A stretch of 21,029 nt of DNA from Betaproteobacteria bacterium UBA7395 (GTDB taxonomy: Bacteria > Pseudomonadota > Gammaproteobacteria > Burkholderiales > Rhodocyclaceae): contig DKNF01000095.1 of NCBI GenBank assembly GCA_002470165.1, positions 1 through 21,029 of the forward strand. The letters run 5' to 3'. Positions within the stretch are counted from its first letter, which is position 1, and every line of letters begins with the position of its first letter. This document shows positions 8,414 to 20,700 of this stretch, in pieces. The position numbers and the translations under genes were made by a program. Below the pieces are notes generated by a model that did no database searches, was not told the DNA's origin, and saw only the letters and a program-made list of their open reading frames with translations.

Positions 8414-8884
8414 GTGAATCTGAACGCAACGTTGTTTGCACAGCTCGTTGTGTTCTTCATTCTGGCGTGGTTCACGATGCAATTCGTGTGGCCGCCCATT
8501 GTGAAGGCGCTCGACGAGCGTGCGAAGAAGATCGCGGATGGTCTGGCTGCTGCTGAACGCGGCAAGCAAGATCTCGAACTGGCCACCAAGCGTTCCACGG
8601 ATGCCCTCCGTGAAGGCAAGGAAAAGGCTGCCGAACTGATCGCCAACGCTGAAAAGCGCGGCGCCCAACTGATCGAGGAAGCCAAGGCGAACGCCAAGGC
8701 CGAAGCCGACCGCATCGTCGCCGGTGCCAAGGCTGAAATCGAGCAGGAGGCCGTCCGTGCCAAGGAACAGCTGCGCGAACAGGTCGCTGCCCTGGTGGTC
8801 ACCGGCGCCGAGCAGATTCTGCGCCGCGAGATCAACGCCCAGGCTCATTCCGACATTCTGGCCACGATCAAACAGGATCTGTAA
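8414..8884 (+). CDS. atpF: F1Fo ATP synthase subunit b
   Basis: The peripheral stalk subunit, present as a dimer, which ties Fo to the top of F1 and resists rotation. The 156-residue protein has one N-terminal membrane helix (about residues 5-27, with the phenylalanine- and tryptophan-rich end typical of subunit b). A long charged, heptad-like coiled coil runs from about residue 33 to 135, and a short C-terminal segment binds subunit delta. It starts with GTG, unlike its neighbours, 8 nt after AGAGGA. The weak start codon and a potentially masked binding site would both fit a low-copy subunit. There is only one b gene here, so this is not a b/b' pair. Confidence 0.96.
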   Translation: MNLNATLFAQLVVFFILAWFTMQFVWPPIVKALDERAKKIADGLAAAERGKQDLELATKRSTDALREGKEKAAELIANAEKRGAQLIEEAKANAKAEADRIVAGAKAEIEQEAVRAKEQLREQVAALVVTGAEQILRREINAQAHSDILATIKQDL

Positions 8885-8889
8885 AGCTT

Positions 8890-9423
8890 ATGGCTGAATC
8901 CGTCACCATCGCTCGCCCCTACGCCGACGCCGCTTTCAAGCTGGCCAAGGAAAGCGGGGCCCAGGGCATCTGGTCGCAGCGCCTGCAAAGGCTGGCGCTG
9001 ATCGCCCAGGACGGGGACATGGCTCAGGTCATGGGCAATCCCCGGCTCTCCGCTGAACAGATTGCAGAATTGTTCATTTCGCTGTCTGACGACAACGACC
9101 CGATTCTCGCCAATTTCGTTCGTACCCTCGCAGAAAACCGGCGTCTCGCACTCCTGCCGGAGATTTCCCGGCTTTTCGATCTGGCCCGCAGCCAGGAAGA
9201 AGGGGTCCAGGAGGCGGTGGTGTACTCCGCATTCCCGATTGACGATGCCCAGGTCGCTGCCTTGATGCAGCAACTGGAACCCCGCTTCGGAACCCGCCTG
9301 ACCGCCCGCGTCGAAGTCGACGCGAGCCTGATCGGTGGTGTGCGGGTCACCGTCGGTGACCAGATGCTGGATGCTTCAGTCCGCGGCAAACTCGACGCGA
9401 TGGCCGTGGCACTGAACAACTAG
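8890..9423 (+). CDS. atpH: F1Fo ATP synthase subunit delta
   Basis: The stator subunit that sits on top of the alpha3beta3 head and holds the b dimer. The 177-residue length is standard. The N-terminal helical domain begins ARPYADAAFKLA at residues 8-19, the OSCP/delta signature. The C-terminal domain includes the conserved segment SLIGGVRVTVGDQMLDASV near residues 145-163. The start lies 5 nt after the atpF stop and has only a distant AGGA, suggesting partial coupling to atpF. The stop TAG overlaps the AGGAG ribosome binding site of atpA. Confidence 0.96.
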   Translation: MAESVTIARPYADAAFKLAKESGAQGIWSQRLQRLALIAQDGDMAQVMGNPRLSAEQIAELFISLSDDNDPILANFVRTLAENRRLALLPEISRLFDLARSQEEGVQEAVVYSAFPIDDAQVAALMQQLEPRFGTRLTARVEVDASLIGGVRVTVGDQMLDASVRGKLDAMAVALNN

Positions 9424-9432
9424 GAGATTTTC

Positions 9433-10971
<1,539 letters not shown>

Positions 10972-10986
10972 TCTTAGGAGAACGCC

Positions 10987-13291
<2,305 letters not shown>

Positions 13292-13316
13292 TGCAGCTTC
13301 AGCATAGGAGCCAGTA

Positions 13317-13742
13317 ATGGTTATGACCGTTCATTGTGATGTCGTCAGTGCCGAAGAATCGATTTTCTCCGGCCTGGTGGAAATCGCAGTGTTCCCCGGC
13401 GAAGCCGGGGAACTCGGCATCCTGCCGCAACATACCCCGTTGCTGACCCGCATCAAGCCCGGCACCATCCGTCTCAAGGTGCCGGACCAGAGCGAGTTTG
13501 AACTGGTGTATGTCTCCGGTGGCATGCTGGAAGTCCAGCCCGACATGATTACCGTGTTGGCGGACACCGCGATTCGCGCCCACGACCTGGACGAAGCCAA
13601 GGCCCTCGAGGCCAAGCGTCACGCCGAAGAAGCTCTGGCCAACCGCCAGGCCGAAATGGACTACGCGGCCGCCGAAGCCGAACTGGCCCAGGCAATCGCC
13701 CAGCTGCAGGCAATCCAGCGTCTGCGCAAGCATACCCACTGA
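13317..13742 (+). CDS. atpC: F1Fo ATP synthase subunit epsilon
   Basis: The rotor subunit that joins gamma to the c-ring and can inhibit ATP hydrolysis through its C-terminal helices. The 141-residue length is standard. The N-terminal beta-sandwich (about residues 1-88) carries the conserved [18 protein letters not shown] segment, and the C-terminal two-helix hairpin (about 90-138) is alanine- and glutamate-rich and complete. AGGAG at 13306-13310 lies 6 nt before the chosen ATG; a second in-frame ATG is two codons further on. A perfect 10-bp inverted repeat lies inside the gene near its start. A strong terminator follows the stop. Confidence 0.97.
   Translation: MVMTVHCDVVSAEESIFSGLVEIAVFPGEAGELGILPQHTPLLTRIKPGTIRLKVPDQSEFELVYVSGGMLEVQPDMITVLADTAIRAHDLDEAKALEAKRHAEEALANRQAEMDYAAAEAELAQAIAQLQAIQRLRKHTH
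13391..13413 (+). repeat. Perfect 10-bp inverted repeat within atpC
   Basis: GTTCCCCGGC (13391-13400) and its exact reverse complement GCCGGGGAAC (13404-13413) are separated by GAA. The RNA would form a very stable GC-rich hairpin about 75 nt into atpC. There is no U-tract, so it is not a terminator. It encodes part of the conserved PGEAGE turn, so protein constraint may explain part of the symmetry. Confidence 0.8.
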
Positions 13743-13759
13743 GAATTTCCTTCCCAGTC

Positions 13760-13790
13760 AAAAAAAGGCAGCCTCGGCTGCCTTTTTCTT
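13760..13790. terminator. Bidirectional intrinsic terminator between atpC and ubiJ
   Basis: The stem AAAAAGGCAGC / GCTGCCTTTTT (13762-13772 and 13777-13787) with loop CTCG is followed by a T-rich tract on the plus strand. On the minus strand the A-run supplies an equal U-tract. It lies 18 bp after the atpC stop and 22 bp after the ubiJ stop, between convergent genes, and can end both transcripts. Confidence 0.92.
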
Positions 13791-13811
13791 TTCCTGCCTG
13801 CCTTGCTTTGA

Positions 13812-14387
13812 TCAGCCCCCGAGTCGGGCAATACGCTTTTCCAGGCGGGCCATTTCATCGCGCAAGGCATCGACATCGCGGATGAATTCGCCGGCGGCGG
13901 CCGGGGAGACGAGCAGGCCGGCTTCCTCGGTCGCATATTCGACCAGATTGCCGGACAGGCGCCCGGCACCGCTACGCATTTCATGCATCAGCCGGCTGCC
14001 GGCCAGCGACAGCCGACGGGCCGGAATATCGCCGATGACCGCCGCCAGATCGCCCTCGATATCCCAGCGCAGATTGCGGAAAACGAAAGCCAGGGTCTCG
14101 GCAACGTCGGCCGAACCGCTCAGTCGTGCCGACGACATCACGCTTTCCCGCTCAAGCAGCAGTTTGGCCGGAAAGTCTTCGTTCAATTCTATGGTCACGT
14201 CGGGGTCGCCGCTCTGCTCGGCCACCTGCAACAACCCCCGGCCGTCGATGCACAACGTCAGGGCCAACGGTCCGGCCTGCAGGCAGACGTGGGCACCGGC
14301 GTGACGCCGCAGCCGTTCCGTGGCCCAGGGCGAAGCACCCAGCACATGGTTCACGGGTTTGACGATCAAGGCTTCAAGTTGGCTCAT
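13812..14387 (-). CDS. ubiJ: Ubiquinone biosynthesis accessory factor UbiJ (SCP2 domain)
   Basis: An SCP2-type lipid-binding protein of the cytoplasmic Ubi complex. It is thought to hold the hydrophobic quinone intermediates for the modifying enzymes, usually with UbiK. The 191-residue protein has the SCP2 fold at about residues 15-125 and the UbiJ-like signature RWDIEGDLAAVIGDIPARR at 107-125. It ends in a charged helix (about 165-188) likely to form a coiled coil with UbiK. It starts 13 bp after ubiE, with only a weak GGGT upstream, so the two are probably translated together. Many proteobacteria place ubiB next; here the gene is followed by a terminator and atpC, so ubiB must lie elsewhere or be absent. 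Confidence 0.88.
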   Translation of the reverse strand: MSQLEALIVKPVNHVLGASPWATERLRRHAGAHVCLQAGPLALTLCIDGRGLLQVAEQSGDPDVTIELNEDFPAKLLLERESVMSSARLSGSADVAETLAFVFRNLRWDIEGDLAAVIGDIPARRLSLAGSRLMHEMRSGAGRLSGNLVEYATEEAGLLVSPAAAGEFIRDVDALRDEMARLEKRIARLGG

Positions 14388-14400
14388 CGCTGACCCGAAA

Positions 14401-15138
14401 TCAGAACTTGAAACCCCGATGCAGGGCGACGACGCCCAGCGCCATGTTGAAATATTCGACCTTCTCGAAACCGACGCCTTCCATCATGGACTTCAGGCTT
14501 TCCTGATCCGGATGCATGCGGATCGACTCGGAGAGATAGCGATAGCTGTCGGCATCCTTGGTAACCATCTGGCCGATCCGGGGAATCACCTGGAAGGAGT
14601 AGAAATCGTAGGCCGGGGCCAGCGGCTCCCAGATACGGGAAAATTCGAGCACCAGCAGGCGGCCGCCGGGACGCAGTACCCGGCGCATTTCCGCCAGCGC
14701 CTGATCCTTGTGCGTCATGTTGCGCAGGCCGAAGGCGACGGTGACGCAGTCGAACCAGTCGTCGGGGAAGGGCAGCTTCTCGGCGTCGCATTGCGCCACC
14801 GGCAGCATGTAGCCCTTGTCGGTCAGGCGGTCACGGCCGCGTGCCAGCATCGCGTTGTTGATGTCGGTAAGCCAGACTTGACCGGTTTTACCGACCCGTT
14901 TGGCGAAAGCCAGCGACAGGTCGCCGGTACCACCGGCCACGTCAAGGACGCGCGAGCCTTCGCGGACACCGCTGCGCTGGATGGTGAATGCCTTCCAGAG
15001 GCGATGCATGCCGCCCGACATCAAGTCGTTCATCAGGTCGTAACGACTGGCGACGGAATCGAAGACGCCACGGACGCGGCGGGCTTTTTCCTGTTCGGCG
15101 ACCGATTCGTAGCCGAAATGCGTTGTTTCTTTGTTCAT
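14401..15138 (-). CDS. ubiE: Ubiquinone/menaquinone C-methyltransferase UbiE
   Basis: A SAM-dependent methyltransferase that adds the ring C-methyl group in ubiquinone synthesis, and in menaquinone synthesis where present. The 245-residue form begins [10 protein letters not shown], the family start; open frame extends 35 codons further but only into the DUF971 gene, so it is not used. The SAM motif DVAGGTGD is at residues 66-73. Both UbiE signatures are present: [17 protein letters not shown] at 33-49, and [15 protein letters not shown]. The C-terminus [11 protein letters not shown] is intact. The start lies 5 bp after the stop of the DUF971 gene, with no own ribosome binding site, pointing to translational coupling. 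It is the central gene of the HIT-PilZ-like-DUF971-ubiE-ubiJ run. Confidence 0.98.
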   Translation of the reverse strand: MNKETTHFGYESVAEQEKARRVRGVFDSVASRYDLMNDLMSGGMHRLWKAFTIQRSGVREGSRVLDVAGGTGDLSLAFAKRVGKTGQVWLTDINNAMLARGRDRLTDKGYMLPVAQCDAEKLPFPDDWFDCVTVAFGLRNMTHKDQALAEMRRVLRPGGRLLVLEFSRIWEPLAPAYDFYSFQVIPRIGQMVTKDADSYRYLSESIRMHPDQESLKSMMEGVGFEKVEYFNMALGVVALHRGFKF

Positions 15139-15143
15139 GGCGA

Positions 15144-15560
15144 TCAGTGGTGATGGCTGCAGGATGAACCGCCGGATTTCGGCGTGGTGTCGATATCGCG
15201 GGAAGCCCCCTGAGCCTCCAGCAGGCGCAGGTATTCCGCCCACAGCTCGTCATGATGGACGGCGAGGTTGTACAGCAGGTCCCAGGTGTACAGGCCACTG
15301 TCGTGACCGTCGGAGAAAACCAGTTTCAAGGCATAGGTGCCGGCGGGTTCGATGGCCAGCAAGTCGACGTTGCGCTTGCCGACCTGCAGGGTTTCCTGGC
15401 CAGGCCCATGCCCCCGCGCTTCGGCAGACGGGGTGAACACCCGCAGGTATTCGAAATCGAGACGATACGACTGGTCGCCGTAGCCCAGTTCGAGAACTCG
15501 GCTAAGCTTGTGCAGACGGATGACATCCGGGATCGGGGTGTCCTTTTCCATGCCGGCCAT
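15144..15560 (-). CDS. DUF971 family protein
   Basis: A small protein of 138 residues matching the DUF971 family, also found as the N-terminal domain of gamma-butyrobetaine hydroxylases; its function alone is not known. The core at about residues 10-110 holds the typical strands ([47 protein letters not shown]). The tail is poorly ordered and ends in a cysteine followed by three histidines, which could bind a metal ion. Three ATGs are close together; the one at 15560 is chosen because GGAGG lies 5 nt upstream, whereas the first ATG at 15572 precedes that site. It is a frequent neighbour of ubiE in betaproteobacteria, which suggests but does not prove a role in quinone or iron-sulfur metabolism. 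Confidence 0.9.
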   Translation of the reverse strand: MAGMEKDTPIPDVIRLHKLSRVLELGYGDQSYRLDFEYLRVFTPSAEARGHGPGQETLQVGKRNVDLLAIEPAGTYALKLVFSDGHDSGLYTWDLLYNLAVHHDELWAEYLRLLEAQGASRDIDTTPKSGGSSCSHHH

Positions 15561-15616
15561 AATTTCCTCCATGCCAGACCGGCTAGTTTACCCTGAAGCA
15601 ACCGGGCTGCGGTGCT

Positions 15617-17224
15617 TCACAACTCGACGATGCTGATCCGTTCGAAATCGGGTTGTCGGTTGAGCACATGATTCATCCGGATACGTCGGTTGCTGCGACC
15701 GTCCATCACCTCCAGCTCGCGGCCGGCATGATAAAAACCGGGCGGCAGGACCAGCGAGACGTCCTCGCCGATTGCCGGCATCGGCGGCAGGATGAAGGCC
15801 GGCGCGAAGCGCTCGATGGTTGGCCCCCCTCCCTGGTCCAGCGGCCGGAACCCGATACCCCGGGGAATCCCGGGCAGCGTGGCCAGGCCGACGATCAGGC
15901 CGCCGGCGGCTTCCTGCATCAACCAGGTGGCGTAAGCCAGCAGGAAACGCTCGCCGTCATGCGGACAAACCGCCATCAACTGGCCATGCAGGACGCGCTG
16001 CCCGCTTTCGCTACGCCCCAGGCGGAAGCCATTGGCCGAATGATTGATCACCGACCAGCGCTCGACCGGGAAATCCGCCCGTGGCCGTATCTGCAGGGCC
16101 TGGCCGGGCTCGGCGCGATCCCTGAAGGTGAACAATTGCTCGAATTCACCCCGGGAATAGGCGATGGCCGAATTCGGCTGTTCGAATGGTTCGCCCGCAA
16201 TGTGGAAATACATGGCTTCGAATCCGGTGACCACATGGGCAATACCCTCGCTGGCGAAGCGCCGGAAGCGCCTTGCCGAGGTCGATTGCGACCAGGGTTT
16301 GACCAGCTGCTCGAGCAATCGCGCGACATGGCTGCTGCTCTCTTCGCCCAGGCCGAGTTGGGACGGGGTGAAGCGCATGCGCAACTGGCCCAGCGCATGA
16401 TCGATCTGCAGACCCAACCTGCCGGTGTCGAGGCGGCGCACATCCCGGGCCGAGCCTTCGATGGTGGCACTGGGATGGAGGGGCAGATCCTTCATCAGTT
16501 CGACCACATAGGGCGGCAGTTCAAGATCGTTTTCGAGCGCGCCGATTCCCACCAACGGCGCCCACATCGCTGCCCAGCGGCGGATCAGGTTGAGGTTGCG
16601 AACGCTGTTGCTGTACGGACTGGCGACATCGATCAGCAGCAGGGTCACGTAGGCCGCCGCGCAGTGCGTCGCCTGAACACTGTTTTCCAGGGGATCGCTG
16701 ACCGGCATGAAGGCGATGCCCCATTCCTCCGCGGTTTCGAAGAAACCATGCAGATCGAGCCAAACGCCGGGCGGCAATTCGCGCCGGGCGCGGTAGTGCT
16801 CGAGAATCACCATCCCGGTGTAGTAGATGCAGCGGTGCAGGATGGTCGCCATCAAGGCCTGGTAGCCCGGCTCCCCGGTCGCCGGCTCCTCCAGGCTGGC
16901 GCACAGCGCGTAAGCCCGGCCCATCTTGCGCCAGGCCTGGACGACCATCTGGAATGCCTGTTCCTCGTCGGGCGTCAGTGGCACCGCCTTGTTGTGGTAG
17001 TAGCGGGCCATTTCCTCTTCGACGAAACAAAGCGGGGTCCTGGCCTGCTCCAGTAACTGGAAAAATACGCCGGGATCGGGCGGCGATGCGAGCAGGGCAT
17101 CGAGGAAATCGGTCAGTTGCCGTTCGGCCACCGCCGGATTGGCCAGCATCAGGCCCGACAGGTAATCCATGCCGGTTACCAGATCGACAATCCGCGCCAG
17201 TTCGGTTTGTTGCCTGTTGCTCAT
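15617..17224 (-). CDS. Large PilZ-like protein, possible c-di-GMP receptor (FimW-like)
   Basis: A 535-residue protein without signal peptide or clear membrane segments. Residues about 1-370 are mostly helical with no motif I can name. From about 370 onward the sequence turns to beta-strands and contains NHSANG at 394-399, which fits the (D/N)xSxxG half of the PilZ c-di-GMP motif. The partner RxxxR is not in its normal place just before it; only scattered arginines (in IRPRADFPVERW) are present. A further beta-rich part ends the protein. The general size and design recall the atypical PilZ protein FimW, a c-di-GMP receptor of Pseudomonas, but I cannot verify homology. The start overlaps the HIT gene stop (ATGA), so both are probably made together. 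The next gene downstream is DUF971, 56 bp on. Confidence 0.5.
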   Translation of the reverse strand: MSNRQQTELARIVDLVTGMDYLSGLMLANPAVAERQLTDFLDALLASPPDPGVFFQLLEQARTPLCFVEEEMARYYHNKAVPLTPDEEQAFQMVVQAWRKMGRAYALCASLEEPATGEPGYQALMATILHRCIYYTGMVILEHYRARRELPPGVWLDLHGFFETAEEWGIAFMPVSDPLENSVQATHCAAAYVTLLLIDVASPYSNSVRNLNLIRRWAAMWAPLVGIGALENDLELPPYVVELMKDLPLHPSATIEGSARDVRRLDTGRLGLQIDHALGQLRMRFTPSQLGLGEESSSHVARLLEQLVKPWSQSTSARRFRRFASEGIAHVVTGFEAMYFHIAGEPFEQPNSAIAYSRGEFEQLFTFRDRAEPGQALQIRPRADFPVERWSVINHSANGFRLGRSESGQRVLHGQLMAVCPHDGERFLLAYATWLMQEAAGGLIVGLATLPGIPRGIGFRPLDQGGGPTIERFAPAFILPPMPAIGEDVSLVLPPGFYHAGRELEVMDGRSNRRIRMNHVLNRQPDFERISIVEL

Positions 17225-17652
17225 TCTTGTTCTCCCTGCCCCAGATGACGCACGATGGCAGCCGTCAGCCGTTCATCGCCGGGCCCGCTGCGTTGCCCGA
17301 CGCCGTCGCGCTGCGCCTTGCCCCAGATCGGCTCGGGGAAGAAACGGTCGTCGCGCCAGCGTGGAATGACATGCCAGTGCATATGGGGAACGACGTTCCC
17401 GAAACTGGCCAGATTGATCTTGTCGGGATTCCAGCATTCGCGCAACGCCGCCTCGACGGCGAAGACGACCTGCATCAGCCGGTTGCGGTCGGCCACCGGC
17501 AGATCGCTCATCTCGCGGACGTGTTCGTTCCAGATCACCCGACAGAATCCGGGCAGGACCGGATCGTCGACGCGGATCACGCGGCAGGCGTCATCCGCCC
17601 ATAGGACATGGCCGCCGGGTCCGGCACACAGTTCGCAAGTGCTGTCAGTCAC
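17221..17652 (-). CDS. HIT-family nucleotide hydrolase/transferase
   Basis: A 143-residue histidine-triad protein. The triad HMHWHVIPR has its histidines at residues 90, 92 and 94; in this family the second is the nucleophile that attacks the alpha-phosphate of nucleotide substrates such as dinucleoside polyphosphates or AMP-conjugates. An N-terminal pair of cysteines (CELC, residues 5-8) resembles the zinc site of some HIT proteins. The true substrate cannot be told. The GTG at 17652 is preferred because AGGGA lies 6 nt upstream and the family usually begins shortly before the CELC motif; an in-frame GTG 33 nt further up gives a longer, less likely form. It is the first gene of the probable HIT-PilZ-like-DUF971-ubiE-ubiJ unit, 104 bp after the FAD/Fe-S gene. 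No good promoter or terminator is seen in that gap. Confidence 0.87.
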   Translation of the reverse strand: MTDSTCELCAGPGGHVLWADDACRVIRVDDPVLPGFCRVIWNEHVREMSDLPVADRNRLMQVVFAVEAALRECWNPDKINLASFGNVVPHMHWHVIPRWRDDRFFPEPIWGKAQRDGVGQRSGPGDERLTAAIVRHLGQGEQE

Positions 17653-17756
17653 AATGAATCCCTGTTGTTTTGCGTAGCATTGCACCAGCCAATGCGAACT
17701 GCAAGTGGCCGGCGCAAGATGTCACGGGATTCTACTGGAGGTGGGCGGCTGCCGAC

Positions 17757-20700
17757 TCAGAGCAAGACGCGCTCGATGCCACCGGAATTGGCCTTGCCGA
17801 CGTAGTCCGCCATCCAGTTGTCGCCGAGCAGGTGCTTGGCCATCTCGACAACGATGTAGTCGGCCTGGGTACCGGCATCGTCATCGTAGCGGCTCAAACC
17901 CTGCAGACAGGCGGGACAGGAGGTCAGGATCTTGACCTCGCCCTGGAAACCGTCGGCGCGCAATTTCTCGGCGCCCTTCTCGATTTCCTGCTGCTTGCGG
18001 AACTTCACCTGCGTTGCGATATCCGGGCGCGAGTAGGCAAAGGAGCCCGAATCGCCGCAACAGCGGTCGGTCAGCGGCACATCCTGGCCCATCAGTGTCT
18101 TGGTCACGGCCAGCGGGTTGTAGGCCTTCATCGGCGTGTGGCAGGGATCGTGGTACATGTAGCGCGTCCCTTCGACACCGTCCAGCTTCAGGCCCTTTTC
18201 CATCAGGTACTCGTGGATGTCGAGCAGGCGGCAGCCGGGGAAGATCTTCTCGAACTGGTATTTCTGCAGCTGATCCATGCAGGTACCGCAGGAGACGATC
18301 ACCGTCTTGATGTCGAGATAGTTCAGCGTATTGGCCACACGGTGGAACAGCACGCGGTTGTCGGTGGTGATCTTCTGGCCCTTGTCGGCATCGCCCGAGG
18401 CGTTCTGCGGGTAGCCGCAGCACAGGTAGCCGGGTGGCAGCACCGTGGTCGCGCCGACTTCGTAGAGCATCGCCTGGGTCGCCAGGCCGACCTGCGAGAA
18501 CAGGCGCTCGGAACCGCAGCCGGGGAAGTAGAAGACGGCTTCCGAATCGTCGCTGGCCAGCTTCGGGTTGCGGATCACCGGGATGACCTTGTCGTCCTCG
18601 ATGTCGAGCAAGGCACGCGAGGTGCGCTTGGGCAGATTGCCCGGCATCGGTCGGTTGAGGAAGTGGATGACCTGAGTCTTGACGCTGGGCGCACCAAGCG
18701 TCGCCGGCGGATGCTTGCGCGAGTCCTGAACCAGGCCGAGCGCCTTGGCTGCCTTGTGCGCCAGGCGCTGGGCCTTGAAGCCGAAGTCCATCATGACGCC
18801 GCGCATCAGCTTGATCGTCGCCGGGTCTTTCAGGTTGAGGTAGGTCATCGCCGCCAGCGTGCCGGGGCTGGTGCGTTTCTTGTCCTGCTTGCGCAGGAAG
18901 TTGCGCATCGCCACCGAGACATCGCCGAAATCGATGTCGACCGGACAAGGCTTCAAGCAACGGTGACAGACCGTGCAATGGTCGGCGACATCGTTGAACT
19001 CGTCGAAGTGCTTGAGCGAAATGCCGCGCCGGGTCTGCTCTTCGTAGAGGAAGGCCTCGACCAGCAGCGATGTGGCGAGAATCTTGTTGCGCGGGCTGTA
19101 GAGCAGGTTGGCCCGCGGCACGTGGGTCGAACAGACCGGCTTGCACTTGCCGCAACGCAGGCAGTCCTTGACCATGTCGGAGATCTTGCCGATCTCGGAC
19201 TGCTCCATGATCAGCGATTCGGTGCCGAGCAGGTTGAACGACGGCGTGTAGGCGTTGGTCAGGTCACCGCCTTGCATCAGCTTGCCCTTGTTGAAGCGCC
19301 CTTCCGGATCGACCTTCTGCTTGTAGGCGCGGAACGGGCCGATCTCGTCGTCGGTCAGGAACTCCAGCTTGGTGATGCCGATGCCGTGCTCGCCGGAAAT
19401 CACGCCGTCGAGGCCGCGCGCCAGGTGCATGATGCGCTCGACCGCCTTGTTGGCCGTCTGCAGCATCGCGTAGTTGTCGGAGTTGACCGGGATGTTGGTG
19501 TGCACATTGCCGTCGCCGGCGTGCATGTGCAGCGCGACGAAGACGCGGCCGCGTAGCACCTCCTTGTGAATCGCCTCGATGCGCTCGAGGATCGGCCGGT
19601 ACATGGTGCCGTCGAAGATCTTGGCCAGGCGCGCCTTCAGCTCCTGTTTCCACGAGGTGCGCACGGAATAGTCCTGCAGACGGTGGAAGAGGGTGGGGTT
19701 GGCGGCCTTGTTGCTCAGTTCGCCGGCCACCACGCCATAAGAAGCGAAACGCGACTCGGCTTCGGCCAGCGGCAGGTCGAGGTTGTCCAGCAACCATTCC
19801 CAACGCAGGCGGACGGCCTCGACGTAATCGAGGGCGGCCTGCCGGCGGTCACCGATCAAAACCTCCTTGTCGAGGTTGGCGTCGCCCGAGTGCAACGGCA
19901 GGTCGCCCTTGAGGAAGTCGGCCAGGGCGTCGCACAACGCCAGCTTGTTCTGCGTCGACAGTTCGATGTTGATGCGCTCGATGCCGTCGCAGTACTCGCC
20001 CATGCGCGGCAGCGGAATGACCACGTCCTCGTTGACCTTGAAGGCGTTGGTGTGGCGCGAGATGGCTGCGGTCCGCGAACGGTCGAGCCAGAATTTCTTG
20101 CGCGTTTCGGCGTCGACCGCAATGAAGCCTTCGGCGGCGCGCAGGTTGCACATGCGCACGACTTCGGAGGCGGCGGCCATCACCGCCTTTTCGTCGTGGC
20201 CGACGATGTCGCCGATCAATACCATCTTCGGTCGACCATGGCGCTTGGCCTTGGTCGCGTAACCGACCGCCTTGACGTAGCGCTCGTCGAGGTGTTCCAG
20301 GCCGGCGAGCAGAACTCCTGCCGCATGGCCGGCGCCGCCCGGCTTGAAGTAGTCGGTGATCTCGACGATGGCCGGCACCGCTTCGCGGACCTGGCCGAAA
20401 AACTCCAGACAGACGGTGCGCGTCACCGGCGGCATCTTGTGCAGCACCCAGCGGGCGGCGACGATGATGCCATCGGTGCCTTCCTTCTGCACGCCGGGAA
20501 TGCCGCCGAGGAACTTGTCGGTGACGTCCTTGCCCAGGCCGATCTTGCGGCAGGCGGCGCCGGGCATGACCAGGACTTCCTCGCTGAGCAGCTTCTTGCC
20601 GGATGGGTCGAAACGCTTGACCCGGAATTCGACGTTTTCCTGCTCGTGAATCTTGCCGTAGTTGTGATTGACGCGTTCGACTTCCAGCCAGTTGCCGTCC

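Noticed and set aside
15139..15243. An N-terminally extended UbiE of 280 residues
   Set aside because: The extra 35 codons lie within the DUF971 gene, and the family begins at [10 protein letters not shown].
17653..17756. A promoter for the HIT gene (TTGCAG with 17-bp spacing to AATGCT)
   Set aside because: The -10 matches only three of six positions; no terminator or other structure is seen in this 104-bp gap, so read-through from the FAD gene remains possible.
17670..19556. A 628-codon plus-strand open frame, and a second one at 19566-20750
   Set aside because: Both lie opposite the FAD/Fe-S oxidoreductase with its intact motifs and have repetitive Val/Asp/Arg/Gln composition typical of antisense frames.
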